DNA of 54,335 nt from JAENVU01 sp031362155. GTDB taxonomy: Bacteria; Actinomycetota; Acidimicrobiia; IMCC26256; JAENVU01. The position numbers and the translations under genes are program-made. Below, piece by piece: positions 33,109 to 42,213 of this stretch; within the stretch, counting starts at the first letter, position 1, and every line of letters starts with the position of its first letter. The stretch is from contig JANLRZ010000035.1 of NCBI GenBank assembly GCA_031362155.1, positions 1-54,335 on the forward strand. Reading direction: 5' to 3'. Below the pieces are notes generated by a model, which did not search any database, was not told where the DNA came from, and saw nothing but the letters and a program-made list of their open reading frames with translations.

Positions 33109-33831
33109 ATGGGAGGGGAGTTGTCACTCCTCACGTTCTGGTCACCCAAAGGTGGCTCCGGTACTTCAGTGATCGCCGCGGCGTGTGCGCTGCAGGCGAG
33201 TCGTACGCTCGGCTCGGCCCGACTCGTCGACCTCCGCGGCGATCAACCCGCGATTCTCGGTCTGGGCGCGGACCCGGAGACCGGTATCGCCGACTGGTTG
33301 GCCGCGGGACCCACCGCACCGACCGACGCGCTCGATCGGCTCGGGGTCGAGATTGTGCCCGGCCTGTCATTGGTGCCCGCCGGTGGCGCGCCCAGCGTCT
33401 TGTCACCTGCCATCTCGGCCGAAACGGGCGCCGCGTTGGCCGTTGCCCTTCGGGATGGACCACTCACGCTCGTCGATGTCGGCGTGCCGGACGACGCGGT
33501 GGCCCGGGCGATGCTCGAAGTGAGCGACGCAACGATCATGGTGCTGCGGGAGTGTTACGTCTCATTGCGCCGGGCGGTGCGGAACCCGTGCACGGCGAGG
33601 TCGTTCGGCCTCGTCGTCGTGCAGGAGCCGGGTCGTTCACTGGGACCCTCCGACCTCAGCCAGGTGCTCGGCCGGCCGGTGATCGCCCGGGTGCCGACCC
33701 GTGATGCTGTGGCGCGGGCGGTCGATGCGGGCACGCTGCCGGCTCGGCTGCCGGATGCGTTGGCTCGGGCCGCGACCCAGATCCTGCGCGACCTCGGGTA
33801 CACGGGGAATCGCAAGGGGGTTGCGGCATGA
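33109..33831 (+). CDS. CpaE/TadZ-like ATPase of the helicase/secretion neighbourhood
   Basis: A 240-aa MinD/ParA-like protein that positions or assembles the Tad pilus machine. The deviant Walker A is WSPKGGSGTSVIAAACA near residue 15. Switch/Walker B-like segments are ARLVDLRGDQPAIL and LTLVDVGVPDD. The N-terminal receiver domain of CpaE is absent, as in the short actinobacterial form (Rv3660c type). ATG 33109 lacks a good ribosome site, while TTG 33121 has GGAGG 4 nt upstream and may be the true start. Its stop overlaps the tadA ATG. First gene of the operon. Confidence 0.82.
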   Translation: MGGELSLLTFWSPKGGSGTSVIAAACALQASRTLGSARLVDLRGDQPAILGLGADPETGIADWLAAGPTAPTDALDRLGVEIVPGLSLVPAGGAPSVLSPAISAETGAALAVALRDGPLTLVDVGVPDDAVARAMLEVSDATIMVLRECYVSLRRAVRNPCTARSFGLVVVQEPGRSLGPSDLSQVLGRPVIARVPTRDAVARAVDAGTLPARLPDALARAATQILRDLGYTGNRKGVAA

Positions 33832-35006
33832 CGAGCATCGTCGAGCCGGACCTGTCGATCCGAGCCGCAGTGCATCGCCGGCTCGTCGAGTCGGATGGCG
33901 CCGAGGCACTGTTGCTGGTGCCGGCGCCGGAGGTGCGACGCCGCATTGCGAATCTGGTCGCGGCCGAGCATCCACTACTCGCCCTCGACCGCCGCGACCA
34001 ACTCGTCGGTGAGGTGCTGAATGACGTGGTCGGGCTGGGTCCGCTCGAGCCGCTCTTGGCGGACCCGGCGATCGACGAGATCATGATCAACGGCGGCGGC
34101 CGCTGCTTCGTCGAGCGCGCTGGCGTGCTCGAAGCCATCGATCTTCAGATCCGCGACGACGAAGTCCTTCGGCTCGTCGATCGCATCCTCGCTCCGCTGT
34201 CACTGCGCCTGGACCGCTCGTCGCCACTCGTCGAGGCCCGGTTGGCCGACGGATCCCGGCTGCACGCGGTCATCCCGCCACTCGCCATCGATGGCCCGTG
34301 TCTGACGATTCGGCGGTTCGGTGCGCGGCGGGTCCACGTGGAGGATTTCGGGGTCGGCGACGCGGGCGTCGCCCTCCTGCGGGACGTGATCGCCGACGGC
34401 GCCAACGTGGTGATCTCCGGTGGCACCGGCTCGGGGAAGACGACGTTGCTCAACGCACTCGCCGGCGCCATCGACGACCGTGAACGCATTGTGACGATCG
34501 AAGAAACGGCGGAACTGCGGCTCAGCCAGCCAAACGTGGTTCGGCTCGAGGCCCGACCTCCCAACGCCGAAGGCGCCGGGGCCGTCACCGTGCGCGAGCT
34601 GATTCGCGCCTCATTGAGAATGCGCCCCGACCGGCTAGTGGTGGGCGAAGTCCGGGGGGCCGAAGCCCTCGACCTCGTTCAGGCGCTGAACACCGGCCAC
34701 GAAGGATCGCTCTCCACAGTGCACGCCAACAGTCCGCTCGACGCACTGCGTCGGTTGTCGACTCTGGCCCTCTTCGGTGGCACCGGCCTCCCTCACGACG
34801 CGATCTGCGAGCAGCTACGAGCGTCGGTGGATGTGATCGTGCAGGTGGAGCGGTCGGGAAGCGGCGCTCGGCACATCGTGTCGGTCGTGGAAGTCGTCGA
34901 AACGGCTCACGGGTTCGAAGTGCGATCGTTGCTGGAGCGTCGCGCCGATGGTGTCGAGACGGTGGGAAGCCGCACTCGAACCCCTCGTCGGTGGGTCCGG
35001 CCATGA
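33828..35006 (+). CDS. tadA: Tad/CpaF secretion ATPase
   Basis: Hexameric type II/IV-family ATPase that powers Flp pilin assembly, 392 aa. An N-terminal helical domain includes DPAIDEIMINGGGRCFVE. The core has Walker A at ISGGTGSGKTTLLNAL, the Asp box region ERIVTIEETAELRL, Walker B VVGEVRGAEALDLVQALNTGHEGS, and the His box STVHANSPLDAL. ATG 33828 overlaps the upstream TGA, and its own stop overlaps the tadB start, so all are coupled. The protein is cytosolic and associates with TadB/TadC. Confidence 0.94.
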   Translation: MTSIVEPDLSIRAAVHRRLVESDGAEALLLVPAPEVRRRIANLVAAEHPLLALDRRDQLVGEVLNDVVGLGPLEPLLADPAIDEIMINGGGRCFVERAGVLEAIDLQIRDDEVLRLVDRILAPLSLRLDRSSPLVEARLADGSRLHAVIPPLAIDGPCLTIRRFGARRVHVEDFGVGDAGVALLRDVIADGANVVISGGTGSGKTTLLNALAGAIDDRERIVTIEETAELRLSQPNVVRLEARPPNAEGAGAVTVRELIRASLRMRPDRLVVGEVRGAEALDLVQALNTGHEGSLSTVHANSPLDALRRLSTLALFGGTGLPHDAICEQLRASVDVIVQVERSGSGARHIVSVVEVVETAHGFEVRSLLERRADGVETVGSRTRTPRRWVRP

Positions 35007-35869
35007 TGGTCTTCGCCCTGGTCACGCTCGGCGGTGTCGCGCTGGCCGGTGTGCTCGCCCGAGCCGCGGTGGCGGCACCGGCGCGGGGCCGGGCCCGTCG
35101 GTCTCAGACGCGGACTCGGTTACTCCCGCGCAGTGTGCGATCACACATCGAACGGGGTCTGATGGATGCCGGCCTCGATCTGACGCCCGAGACCGCTGCG
35201 GGTTGGTGGTGCCTCGCCATTGGCAGCGCCGCGTGGTTCGCGCTCGTGCTCGCGCCGCCGCTCATGATTCCGGCGATCCTCGCAGCGATCGCCGCCGGGC
35301 CGATCGGTCTGCGAGTGCGATCAGGGCATGCCCGTCGAGCCGCGCGGGCGGCGTTGCCCGGCGTGCTGGATCTGATCGTGGCGCACCTGCGCGCCGGAGG
35401 GACCGTGCCCGATGCCGTACAGACGGTGGCCGGCCGACCCGGCCCGCTCCGAACCGACTTTGCCCGGATTGCGGCCCGCTGCTCCTTGGGTGCAGGGATC
35501 GAGTCGGCATTGGCCCAGTGGGCAGAGGACCGTCCGCTCCCCGGTGTGCGGTCGGCGGCGGGTGCGCTCGCCATGGTCACTCAGATCGGCGGATCTGCCG
35601 CCACCGCTCTGGAGGGACTCTCAGTCTCGCTTCGGAATGACGACGCGGCCTTCGGCGAGGCCAAAGCGCTCTCCGCCCAGGCCCGGGTCTCCGCAATCGT
35701 CGTCGGTGCCGCGCCCCTTGCCTACCTGGTGTTCGCGGCCGCGACGGATCCGGAGTCGACCGACGTGCTGATCTCGACGACGGCGGGCCGGATCTGTCTG
35801 GTGGTCGGGCTCGGGCTCGAGGCACTGGCCGGTGTGTGGATGCGAGCGCTCGTGGGGCAGCCGGCATGA
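35003..35869 (+). CDS. tadB: Tad pilus inner-membrane protein TadB
   Basis: A 288-aa membrane protein of the GspF/TadB family, platform of the pilus assembly ATPase. There is one N-terminal helix (MVFALVTLGGVALAGVLA), a second pair around WWCLAIGSAAWFALVLAPPLMIPAILAAIA, the cytoplasmic T2SSF domain (PGVLDLIVAHLRAGGTVPDA through SVSLRNDDAAFGEAKALSAQARVSA), and two C-terminal helices. I chose ATG 35003 because it overlaps the tadA stop (ATGA); GTG 34991 is possible. Its stop overlaps the tadC ATG. Confidence 0.85.
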   Translation: MMVFALVTLGGVALAGVLARAAVAAPARGRARRSQTRTRLLPRSVRSHIERGLMDAGLDLTPETAAGWWCLAIGSAAWFALVLAPPLMIPAILAAIAAGPIGLRVRSGHARRAARAALPGVLDLIVAHLRAGGTVPDAVQTVAGRPGPLRTDFARIAARCSLGAGIESALAQWAEDRPLPGVRSAAGALAMVTQIGGSAATALEGLSVSLRNDDAAFGEAKALSAQARVSAIVVGAAPLAYLVFAAATDPESTDVLISTTAGRICLVVGLGLEALAGVWMRALVGQPA

Positions 35870-36510
35870 ACGACATCGTGGTGGTCGGCTGTGGTGTCGG
35901 TTGGGGTCTGGTGGTGGCGTCGCCGCTCATCGCACGCACCCGACGCGTGCAGGTGGTCGAACGGTGGTCGCCGAGACCATCGAGGCCCCGGTTCCGCTGG
36001 CCGCGTGCGTGCGGGCCGGTCGGCCGGGTGATCGGCGGCATTGCCGCCAAGCGGCGCACCCGCCGCGACGCGGCGGCGTTGCTCGCCGAGTTGCCGTCGG
36101 TCATCGATCTCCTGATCGTGGCCGTCGGCGCCGGGTCCACGCCGCGCGGTGCGCTCGAGCTCGCGACGCGCTGGGGGCCGGAGCGAGCGAGTGTCCGGCT
36201 GCGCGAGGTCACTTTCGTGACCGAACTCGGCGGTTCCTTCGTCGACGCGCTGCGCGAACTGGGCCGCTCGACTCCACTCCTGGCGCCCATCGTCGACGCG
36301 CTGGTGGCGAGCGCCCATCTCGGTGCGCCGGCCGGATCGGCACTGGCTCGGGTCGGCGATGACACCCGTCAGACATTGCGACGCCAGGCCGAGGCTCGCG
36401 CGCGCACGGTTCCGATCAAGCTCTTGTTCCCGCTGGTCTTCCTGGTCCTTCCTGCGTTCGGGTTGTTGACCGTGGTGCCGGCGGTGCTCTCGGCGTTGTC
36501 GCGGCTCTGA
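35866..36510 (+). CDS. tadC: Tad pilus inner-membrane protein TadC
   Basis: A 214-aa partner of TadB with the T2SSF domain (LLAELPSVIDLLIVAVGAGSTP, EVTFVTELGGSFVDALRELG, RRQAEARARTVPIKLLFPLVF). A hydrophobic N-terminus and a long C-terminal hydrophobic region (LLFPLVFLVLPAFGLLTVVPAVL) anchor it. ATG 35866 overlaps the tadB stop. A 59-bp gap with a strong ribosome site separates it from the pilin gene. Confidence 0.85.
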   Translation: MNDIVVVGCGVGWGLVVASPLIARTRRVQVVERWSPRPSRPRFRWPRACGPVGRVIGGIAAKRRTRRDAAALLAELPSVIDLLIVAVGAGSTPRGALELATRWGPERASVRLREVTFVTELGGSFVDALRELGRSTPLLAPIVDALVASAHLGAPAGSALARVGDDTRQTLRRQAEARARTVPIKLLFPLVFLVLPAFGLLTVVPAVLSALSRL

Positions 36511-36569
36511 ACGGGACGACCCCGCACTTCCCCCGTCACAACTCATGACTGTTCAAGGAGGAACATCCA

Positions 36570-36776
36570 ATGTTGCGTCGATTCATTACTGCACTGACGT
36601 CGATGGTGACCGGCGTCCGGGACGCGGCCACCGAAGCGGGTCAGACCACTGCGGAGTACGCGCTGGTCATCCTGGGCGCGGCGGCGATCGGCACGCTGGT
36701 GATCACGTGGGCCACCAAGAGCCACACCATCGGCAAGCTGTTCGACATGGTCATCGGCAAGATCCTGCCCGGCTAA
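36570..36776 (+). CDS. Flp-type pilin (DUF4244-like)
   Basis: A 68-aa small pilin. A charged N-terminal leader (to about residue 23) is followed by GQTTAEYALVILGAAAIGTL, where Glu at mature position 5-6 and the hydrophobic helix fit Flp pilins and actinobacterial DUF4244 proteins. Cleavage would fall near the Gly before QTTAEYA, by a prepilin peptidase not seen here. AAGGAGG at 36555-36561 is 8 nt before the ATG, an unusually strong ribosome site suiting an abundant structural subunit. Its TAA overlaps the next ATG by one base. Confidence 0.88.
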   Translation: MLRRFITALTSMVTGVRDAATEAGQTTAEYALVILGAAAIGTLVITWATKSHTIGKLFDMVIGKILPG

Positions 36777-37168
36777 TGCGTCGAGCTTCTCGACGAGTTC
36801 GATCGTCGGCCTGCCCCCGGGAACGGGGGCAGGCGACGGTTGAGTTCGCACTCATCCTGCCGCTCGCAGTGTTCCTCCTGTTGGCGGTACTCCAAACGGC
36901 ATTGGTCGTGCGTGACTACGTCGGAGTGGTCCACGCCGCTCGCGAGGCGGTACGGGCGGTCAGTGTCGATCCGGATCCCGGTGCGGCCCGGGCCGCGGCG
37001 CGGCGGGTGATGGCCAACGCCACCGTGAAGGTCGGACCTCGTCCGCCGGTTGGCGGTTCCGTACGCGTCGACGTCACGGTGGTCTCGCACACGGATTTGG
37101 CGCTCGTCGGCGTGGTGTTCCCGGATCCGGTCGTGCACGGGACTGCAACGATGAGGACCGAGCGATGA
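36776..37168 (+). CDS. TadE-family pseudopilin-like protein
   Basis: A 130-aa membrane protein with a basic leader (RRASRRVRSSACPRERG), the TadE signature GQATVEFALILPLAVFLLLAVLQTAL near residue 19, then a short extracytoplasmic domain (REAVRAVSVDPDPGAA, VRVDVTVVSHTDLAL). The Gly-x-x-x-x-Glu arrangement suggests prepilin-peptidase processing. It starts at ATG 36776 (TAATG) and its stop overlaps the next start. Confidence 0.85.
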   Translation: MRRASRRVRSSACPRERGQATVEFALILPLAVFLLLAVLQTALVVRDYVGVVHAAREAVRAVSVDPDPGAARAAARRVMANATVKVGPRPPVGGSVRVDVTVVSHTDLALVGVVFPDPVVHGTATMRTER

Positions 37169-37521
37169 GTCGCTCCCAACGGGGATCGGTCACCGTGTTG
37201 AGTCTCGCGCTGGTGGTCGTGGCGATGGTCGTGGCGCTTGGAGTGGCCCGTGCCGGTCATGCCGCCGGCGATGCCGCCCGCGCCGATACTGCGGCCGACG
37301 CCGCGGCACTGGCCGCCGCTGATGCCCTCGCTCGATCCGAAGGGTCGGGGGTGGCGCGAGTCTCGGCGGCCACCGTGGCCGCCGAGAACGACGGCGTGCT
37401 CCGGCGCTGCGACTGCGTCGGCGACCATGCCGAAGTCGTGGTCCAGGTCGGGCATGCGTTCGGCTCGGCGCGCGCGGAGGTGCTCCGTCGCTGTCAGTTC
37501 GCCGGTTCCGACTGCGGTTGA
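37165..37521 (+). CDS. TadE/TadG-like protein of the helicase/secretion neighbourhood
   Basis: A 118-aa protein with an N-terminal membrane helix preceded by SRSQRGSVTVL, then an Ala/Asp-rich stretch (ARADTAADAAALAAADALA) typical of short TadG-like actinobacterial proteins (Rv3654c type). The C-terminus holds two cysteine pairs (RRCDCVGDH, RRCQFAGSDCG) that may form disulfides outside the membrane. ATG 37165 overlaps the TadE stop. Last gene of the pilus operon. Confidence 0.82.
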   Translation: MSRSQRGSVTVLSLALVVVAMVVALGVARAGHAAGDAARADTAADAAALAAADALARSEGSGVARVSAATVAAENDGVLRRCDCVGDHAEVVVQVGHAFGSARAEVLRRCQFAGSDCG

Positions 37522-37593
37522 TGTTCACCGGGCCCGTAGGTCCTCGCGCCCCGCTGACCCGATTGCCACCAACCTGCTTGCTACGGTCCCGGG

Positions 37594-38346
37594 ATGCGCC
37601 GTGTCGGAATCCTTGGTGTGGTGGTCGCCGCCGCGATCATCGGCGTCGGATGCTCCAGCGACGGGCCCGAAGTCACGAATCGGCTCGGCGACTGCGTGTT
37701 CGAACCTCGCACCGTGTGTATGAACCAGGACTTCACCGCGCTCAACCTGGATTCGACCGATCTGACCGGCGCCAACCTCTCGGGATCGAGTTTTCGAAAT
37801 GCCGACCTGCGCAATGTGGTCTTCCGTGATGCCGATCTGTCCAACGTGATCTTGTCCGGCGCGGACATGACTGGTGCCGATCTGCGGGGCGCGAACCTGC
37901 AGGGCGCTGAGTTGTTCGCGGTGACGATGGATCGGGCGCGATGGGGTGGCGCCAATCGCACCGGCATCAAGTACTGCGAGACGTTGCTGCCCAACGGCGA
38001 TGTGTCGAGTTGTCCCTCGCTCGAAGTGACCGTGACGACGGTGCTGAAGGGACCGCCGGCGATCGTGGCCTTCGCTCCGCACGCACCGGCGCGTTGCATC
38101 GTCGACGCGATCGGCGAAGGCATCGAAGTGGATTGGAAACTCCGGAACTCGACCAGCGCGGTGTTCCTGGTCGATGACAACGAGGTGAGTACCGAGGTCG
38201 GTGAGGGTGGGGTCAAGCGGATTCCGTTCCCGTGCGACCACCACACGCACACGGTGTCGATCGAAGCCACTGGCGATTCACCGCCCGACGCCTCCCGGAG
38301 CTTCACGCTCAAGCTCGGCCCGACGCCACCCCGTCAGGGGATTTAA
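37594..38346 (+). CDS. Pentapeptide-repeat lipoprotein
   Basis: A 250-aa exported lipoprotein: the lipobox IGVGC at about residue 20, followed by SSDGPEV. Residues about 48-110 form a pentapeptide-repeat helix with the A(D/N)LXX pattern (TDLTGANLSG, ADLRNVVFRDADLSNV, ADLRGANLQGAELF). The C-terminal 120 residues form an unrecognised beta-rich domain. It is not a usual member of the Tad/helicase neighbourhood and appears inserted between the pilus operon and the helicase. It ends tail-to-tail with the helicase: TTAA at 38343-38346 supplies TAA to both strands. Confidence 0.82.
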   Translation: MRRVGILGVVVAAAIIGVGCSSDGPEVTNRLGDCVFEPRTVCMNQDFTALNLDSTDLTGANLSGSSFRNADLRNVVFRDADLSNVILSGADMTGADLRGANLQGAELFAVTMDRARWGGANRTGIKYCETLLPNGDVSSCPSLEVTVTTVLKGPPAIVAFAPHAPARCIVDAIGEGIEVDWKLRNSTSAVFLVDDNEVSTEVGEGGVKRIPFPCDHHTHTVSIEATGDSPPDASRSFTLKLGPTPPRQGI

Positions 38347-40631
38347 CCGTCGCTGCCGGTTGGCGTCAGCAGGTCGAGGAGCGTGATGGCGGCGTTCTTG
38401 TCGAGGAATTCGTTCCAGTTCCCACACTTGGGCGATTGCACACATGACGGGCACCCGGCCGCACACGGGCAGGCCCGTACGAGTGCTGCGGTCGCCCGCA
38501 CGTGTTCGACAACGTCGGCAAACGCGAGCGCGGCGATCCCCGCTCCGCCGGGGTAGCCGTCGTAGATGAAGATCGTGGGGGTGTTGGTGGCCGGGTGAAT
38601 CGCCATCGACACTCCGCCGACATCCCAGCGGTCACAGATCGCGAACAGCGGGAGCATGCCGATGAGCGCGTGTTCGGCGGCGTGGACGGCACCGAGCACC
38701 TGCGGCGGCGCGACGCCGGCGTGGAGGAGGCGATCGGGCGCGACGGTGTACCAGACGCCGAGCGTGGACAGCGTCCGTGGCGGGACGTCGAGCGGAACGG
38801 TCTCGACCACTTCGTTGGTGGACGCACGCTTGCGCTGGTACGCGACGACCTGATTCGTCACGGTCACGGAGCCGACGTGGACCCGACCCGCGCCGCACGG
38901 AGCGGTGTCATGGATCTCGCCGATGTCGATGTCGGTGTTCTCGCGAGCCTGGGTGTACGCATCCTGATCGTCGGCCGGAGTGAGGTGGGCCTCGCCCGCC
39001 TCCACGTCGAGTCGTTCGACCTGCCACTGGCGACCCTGGTGGACATAGATCGCGCCGGGGTGGGCAACACTGAAGATGCGGGCGCCGTCCACCGTTCCGA
39101 TCATCGGGCGATCGGCTTCGGTGCTGATCAGCGCGAACTCGCTGCTGGTGCCACTCCGGAGCCCGATCCCCGGGGCCGGTGGGCGCCGACCCGCCCAGTA
39201 CATCTTCCCGGCTCGTGGTTTCAGCCGATCGGCCTGGACCAGGCGCCGTACGACGTCGTCGAGCCCCTCGCCGAACCACTGATCGTCGGTCGGTTCCAAC
39301 GGCAGTTCGTGGGCGGCACAGGCGACGTGCGGCTCAAGCACGTAGGGATTCTGAGGGTTCACGACGGCCGCCTCGGCGGTGCGGGTGAACAGTTCCGTGG
39401 GGTGCGCGGCGTACCACTGGTCGAGCTGGTCGTCGCCGGCGATCAGGACGGCCGCCGCCCGTTGGCCGGACCGCCCGGCTCGACCCGACTGCTGGCGCAG
39501 CGATGCCAAGGTTCCGGGGAAACCGTTCAGGATCACGGCGTCGAGTCCGCCGATGTCGATGCCCAGCTCGAGGGCGTTCGTTGCCGCAATGCCGACGAGG
39601 TCGCCGCTCACCAACCGCCGCTCCAACTCTCGCCGCTCCTCGGCGAGGTACCCGCCGCGGTAGGCCGCGATGCGATCTGCCGAAACGGGGGATCGCTCGG
39701 CCACCTTTCGGCGGGCATGGGTGGCCACGAGTTCGGCAGCTCGGCGGCTCCGCGCAAAGGCCAGGGTCGGATGGCCGGCCGCGACGAACCGGCTCAGGAG
39801 CTCCGCCGACTCGACGTTCGCGGATCCGCGCGAGCCGGTCACCGCATCGACGAGCGGTCGCTGCCAGAGTGCGAAGCCTCGTTCGGCCTGAGGTGATCCG
39901 TCGTCGTCGATCAGGGTCACGGGCGCGCCGAGCATCGTGCTGGCGAGCCCATCGGGATTCCCGATGGTGGCGCTCGCGAAACAGAATGTCGGATCCGATC
40001 CGTAGTGGGCGCACACGCGGCGCAGGCGACGCAACAAGTTGGCGACGTGACTCCCGAAGATGCCGCGGGTTGCATGGACTTCGTCGATGACGACCAGACG
40101 AAGCCGCATCAGGTACGTCGACCACCGCTGGTGGTAGGGCAGGATCGCCTGGTGGAGCATCTCGGGGTTCGACAACACGACGGTGGCGTTCTTGCGGGCC
40201 CAGGCCCGATCATCGGGCGGGGTGTCCCCGTCGTAGGTGACGGCGCGCAAGCCGGGGACGAGCCAACTGCGCAGCGACCGGAGCTGATCGTTCGCGAGGG
40301 CCTTCGTCGGGAAGAGCAGCAACGCGGTGTCGGTGGCGCTGCGAACGGCAGCGTCGACGATGGGGAGTTGGTAGCAGAGCGATTTCCCTGACGCGGTTCC
40401 GGTGGCCACCACGATGTTGGTGCGCTCGGCGATCGCATCGATTGCGGCCGCCTGATGGGTGAACAGCTCGGTGACCCCCCGGCTCTCCATCCGCGCGTGG
40501 GTGTCGGGATGCAGCGTGCTGGTCAGCTGGGCGAAGCGCGCCTCGCGGGCGGGGAGGTTGGTCCGGAAGACGGTTCGTTCGAAGAGCTCCGGGTCCCTGA
40601 CGATCTCGTCAAGGGTGTCGACCGCGTCCAT
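38343..40631 (-). CDS. DEAD/DEAH-box helicase with DUF1998 (MrfA-like)
   Basis: A 762-aa SF2 helicase of the helicase/secretion neighbourhood type. Walker A is VVATGTASGKSLCYQLP, motif II is VVIDEVHATRG (DEVH), motif III is CFASATIGNP, and motif VI is RQQSGRAGRSGQ. The C-terminal DUF1998 region ends with four Cys (CPCAAGCPSCVQSPKCG) expected to bind metal. Relatives such as MrfA act in DNA repair as 3'-5' helicases; why they accompany Tad genes in actinobacteria is not known. It is convergent with the lipoprotein, sharing the TTAA stop. Confidence 0.92.
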   Translation of the reverse strand: MDAVDTLDEIVRDPELFERTVFRTNLPAREARFAQLTSTLHPDTHARMESRGVTELFTHQAAAIDAIAERTNIVVATGTASGKSLCYQLPIVDAAVRSATDTALLLFPTKALANDQLRSLRSWLVPGLRAVTYDGDTPPDDRAWARKNATVVLSNPEMLHQAILPYHQRWSTYLMRLRLVVIDEVHATRGIFGSHVANLLRRLRRVCAHYGSDPTFCFASATIGNPDGLASTMLGAPVTLIDDDGSPQAERGFALWQRPLVDAVTGSRGSANVESAELLSRFVAAGHPTLAFARSRRAAELVATHARRKVAERSPVSADRIAAYRGGYLAEERRELERRLVSGDLVGIAATNALELGIDIGGLDAVILNGFPGTLASLRQQSGRAGRSGQRAAAVLIAGDDQLDQWYAAHPTELFTRTAEAAVVNPQNPYVLEPHVACAAHELPLEPTDDQWFGEGLDDVVRRLVQADRLKPRAGKMYWAGRRPPAPGIGLRSGTSSEFALISTEADRPMIGTVDGARIFSVAHPGAIYVHQGRQWQVERLDVEAGEAHLTPADDQDAYTQARENTDIDIGEIHDTAPCGAGRVHVGSVTVTNQVVAYQRKRASTNEVVETVPLDVPPRTLSTLGVWYTVAPDRLLHAGVAPPQVLGAVHAAEHALIGMLPLFAICDRWDVGGVSMAIHPATNTPTIFIYDGYPGGAGIAALAFADVVEHVRATAALVRACPCAAGCPSCVQSPKCGNWNEFLDKNAAITLLDLLTPTGSDG

Positions 40632-40660
40632 GCGCCGAGCATGTCACGCGCCTGAGACGG

Positions 40661-41578
40661 TCAGTGATTCTGGAGGATGGCGTCGTCGGCGAAGTCTTGG
40701 AACAGGCCGGTCGCGTCGGCGGTCAGCATCAGTCGGGACCCGCTGCCGCTCGCGACGGGAACGACCACGTTCTTGACCTGGAGTGGATCGACGGACAGGC
40801 CGAGTCGCCCGAGCGTGTAGAGGTCCTTCAATCCGACCCCGTCGAGTTTCGCATGACGACCGAGATTGGCGAGGAGTGTCAACGTGTCGATCGGCCCGGT
40901 GTTCTGCGCTCGGAACTGGGTGAGGGCTTGGAGGATCAGATAGCCCTGGTTCTGAGTCCGGGTCAGGTCGCTGTCCGGGAACTGTTTGCGATTCCGGGCG
41001 TAGGCGAGCGCTTGATGACCGTCGAGCTTCTGGATGCCGGCGGGGAAGTCGGCACCGGAAAACGAGTCCTTCATCGGGAACGGAACGTTCACCGTGAGGC
41101 CGCCCATCTCGTCGACCATGCCGATGAAGCCGTCAAAGTCGGTGTCGACCACATACGGGATTGGGACGCCGACCGCGGCCGAGATGGTGTCGGCTTGGAG
41201 ACGAGCGCCGCCTTCTGCGTGAGCGGCGTTGACCTTGTCGAGTCCGCGACCAGGAATGTTCATCCCGGTGTCGCGTGGGATGTCGAGGATGGTCGCTTGA
41301 TGCGTGGTGGGGTTCACTCCGATCAGGTGGATGGCATCGCCCCGGGTGACCGTGTCGCCGGTGCGGCCGTCGTTGCCGATCGCGAGCAGGAACACCGGAC
41401 CACCCGGAGCGGGTGCGTAGTCGGCATTGGCGGTCTTGGTGATGGTGAACCAACGAGACGCCGACGCGCCCGGAATGTCGACACCACCGAGCCAGAGCGC
41501 GACCAGGCCGGCGCAGCTCAGCACGGCGACGAGCGGGATCGCGATGACCAGTGTGCGGACCGGGTGACGGCGGATCAT
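40661..41578 (-). CDS. LytR-CpsA-Psr (LCP) family protein
   Basis: A 305-aa membrane-anchored phosphotransferase-type protein that attaches polyprenyl-linked glycopolymers to the cell wall. It has one N-terminal helix (VRTLVIAIPLVAVLSCAGLVAL) and an outward LCP domain with RGDAIHLIGVNPTTHQATILDIPRDT, LDKVNAAHAEGG, the Asp/Arg pattern around VDEMGGLTVNVPFPMKD, and ALAYARNRKQFPDSDLTRTQNQ. ATG 41578 overlaps the stop of the upstream lipoprotein gene (ATGA), so the two are co-translated. Confidence 0.9.
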   Translation of the reverse strand: MIRRHPVRTLVIAIPLVAVLSCAGLVALWLGGVDIPGASASRWFTITKTANADYAPAPGGPVFLLAIGNDGRTGDTVTRGDAIHLIGVNPTTHQATILDIPRDTGMNIPGRGLDKVNAAHAEGGARLQADTISAAVGVPIPYVVDTDFDGFIGMVDEMGGLTVNVPFPMKDSFSGADFPAGIQKLDGHQALAYARNRKQFPDSDLTRTQNQGYLILQALTQFRAQNTGPIDTLTLLANLGRHAKLDGVGLKDLYTLGRLGLSVDPLQVKNVVVPVASGSGSRLMLTADATGLFQDFADDAILQNH

Positions 41579-42213
41579 GGTGCGGTACTCCCACTCGTGG
41601 TGGTGGTGGTGGTGTCGGGTCCGAGGCCGGCGCCGTCGCGGGTGACGGCGAGTTTGAAGCTGAGGAGGCGCCACTCGCTGCCGTCGCGCGTGAACATCAG
41701 TTCGCCGGTGCGATGGATGCGGATGGGTCCGAGCTTGTTGGTGGCTGACACCGTGAGGTCGATCGTCGCGCCGATGAGATCGATGGCGCCCGCCGGGTCC
41801 GCGAGTGCGACCAGGCTGACTGGTTCCAGCGTGGCGGTGACGGCGCCGGTCGCCTTCGGCACCGCGGCATCGGTCAGGGCGTCGTATTCGAGACCGGCGG
41901 CGGGGGGTGCGGTGTTGGTCGCGAAGAGCTTCGCGACGTCGGCGGTGGTCCCGCTGAGTGGCGCAAGCGTCGCGTCGTGCACGTAGGTCTCGACGCCCTT
42001 GAGGACCGCGGTCTTGTCGGCCTCGGGGAAGGGAACCTCGGCGCCGGCGCTCTTCACTACGACGAGGGCCGTCGTGGCGCGGACCTCGCTCACCTTGGGC
42101 GGGGTCTGCTTCCGGGGTGCGCTCGTCGGGGCGCTCGAGCTCGAACAGGCGGCCAACGCGGCACAGGCCAGCGCGGCGACAGCATTGGGGATCGATCGTC
42201 GAGGGAAGAACAT
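41575..42213 (-). CDS. Hypothetical lipoprotein upstream of the LCP gene
   Basis: A 212-aa exported protein: MFFPRRS, a hydrophobic core and the lipobox LAAC followed by four Ser. The mature part is a single unrecognised domain (TALVVVKSAGAEVPFPEAD; IRIHRTGELMFTRDGSEWRLLSFKLAV) that looks like an NTF2/SnoaL-style beta-alpha fold, low certainty. The C-terminus is a poly-Thr run coded by tandem GGT/ACC-like repeats. ATG 42213 gives a normal signal peptide; TTG 42234 is an alternative. It is coupled to the LCP gene and may assist in glycopolymer attachment. Confidence 0.7.
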   Translation of the reverse strand: MFFPRRSIPNAVAALACAALAACSSSSAPTSAPRKQTPPKVSEVRATTALVVVKSAGAEVPFPEADKTAVLKGVETYVHDATLAPLSGTTADVAKLFATNTAPPAAGLEYDALTDAAVPKATGAVTATLEPVSLVALADPAGAIDLIGATIDLTVSATNKLGPIRIHRTGELMFTRDGSEWRLLSFKLAVTRDGAGLGPDTTTTTTSGSTAP

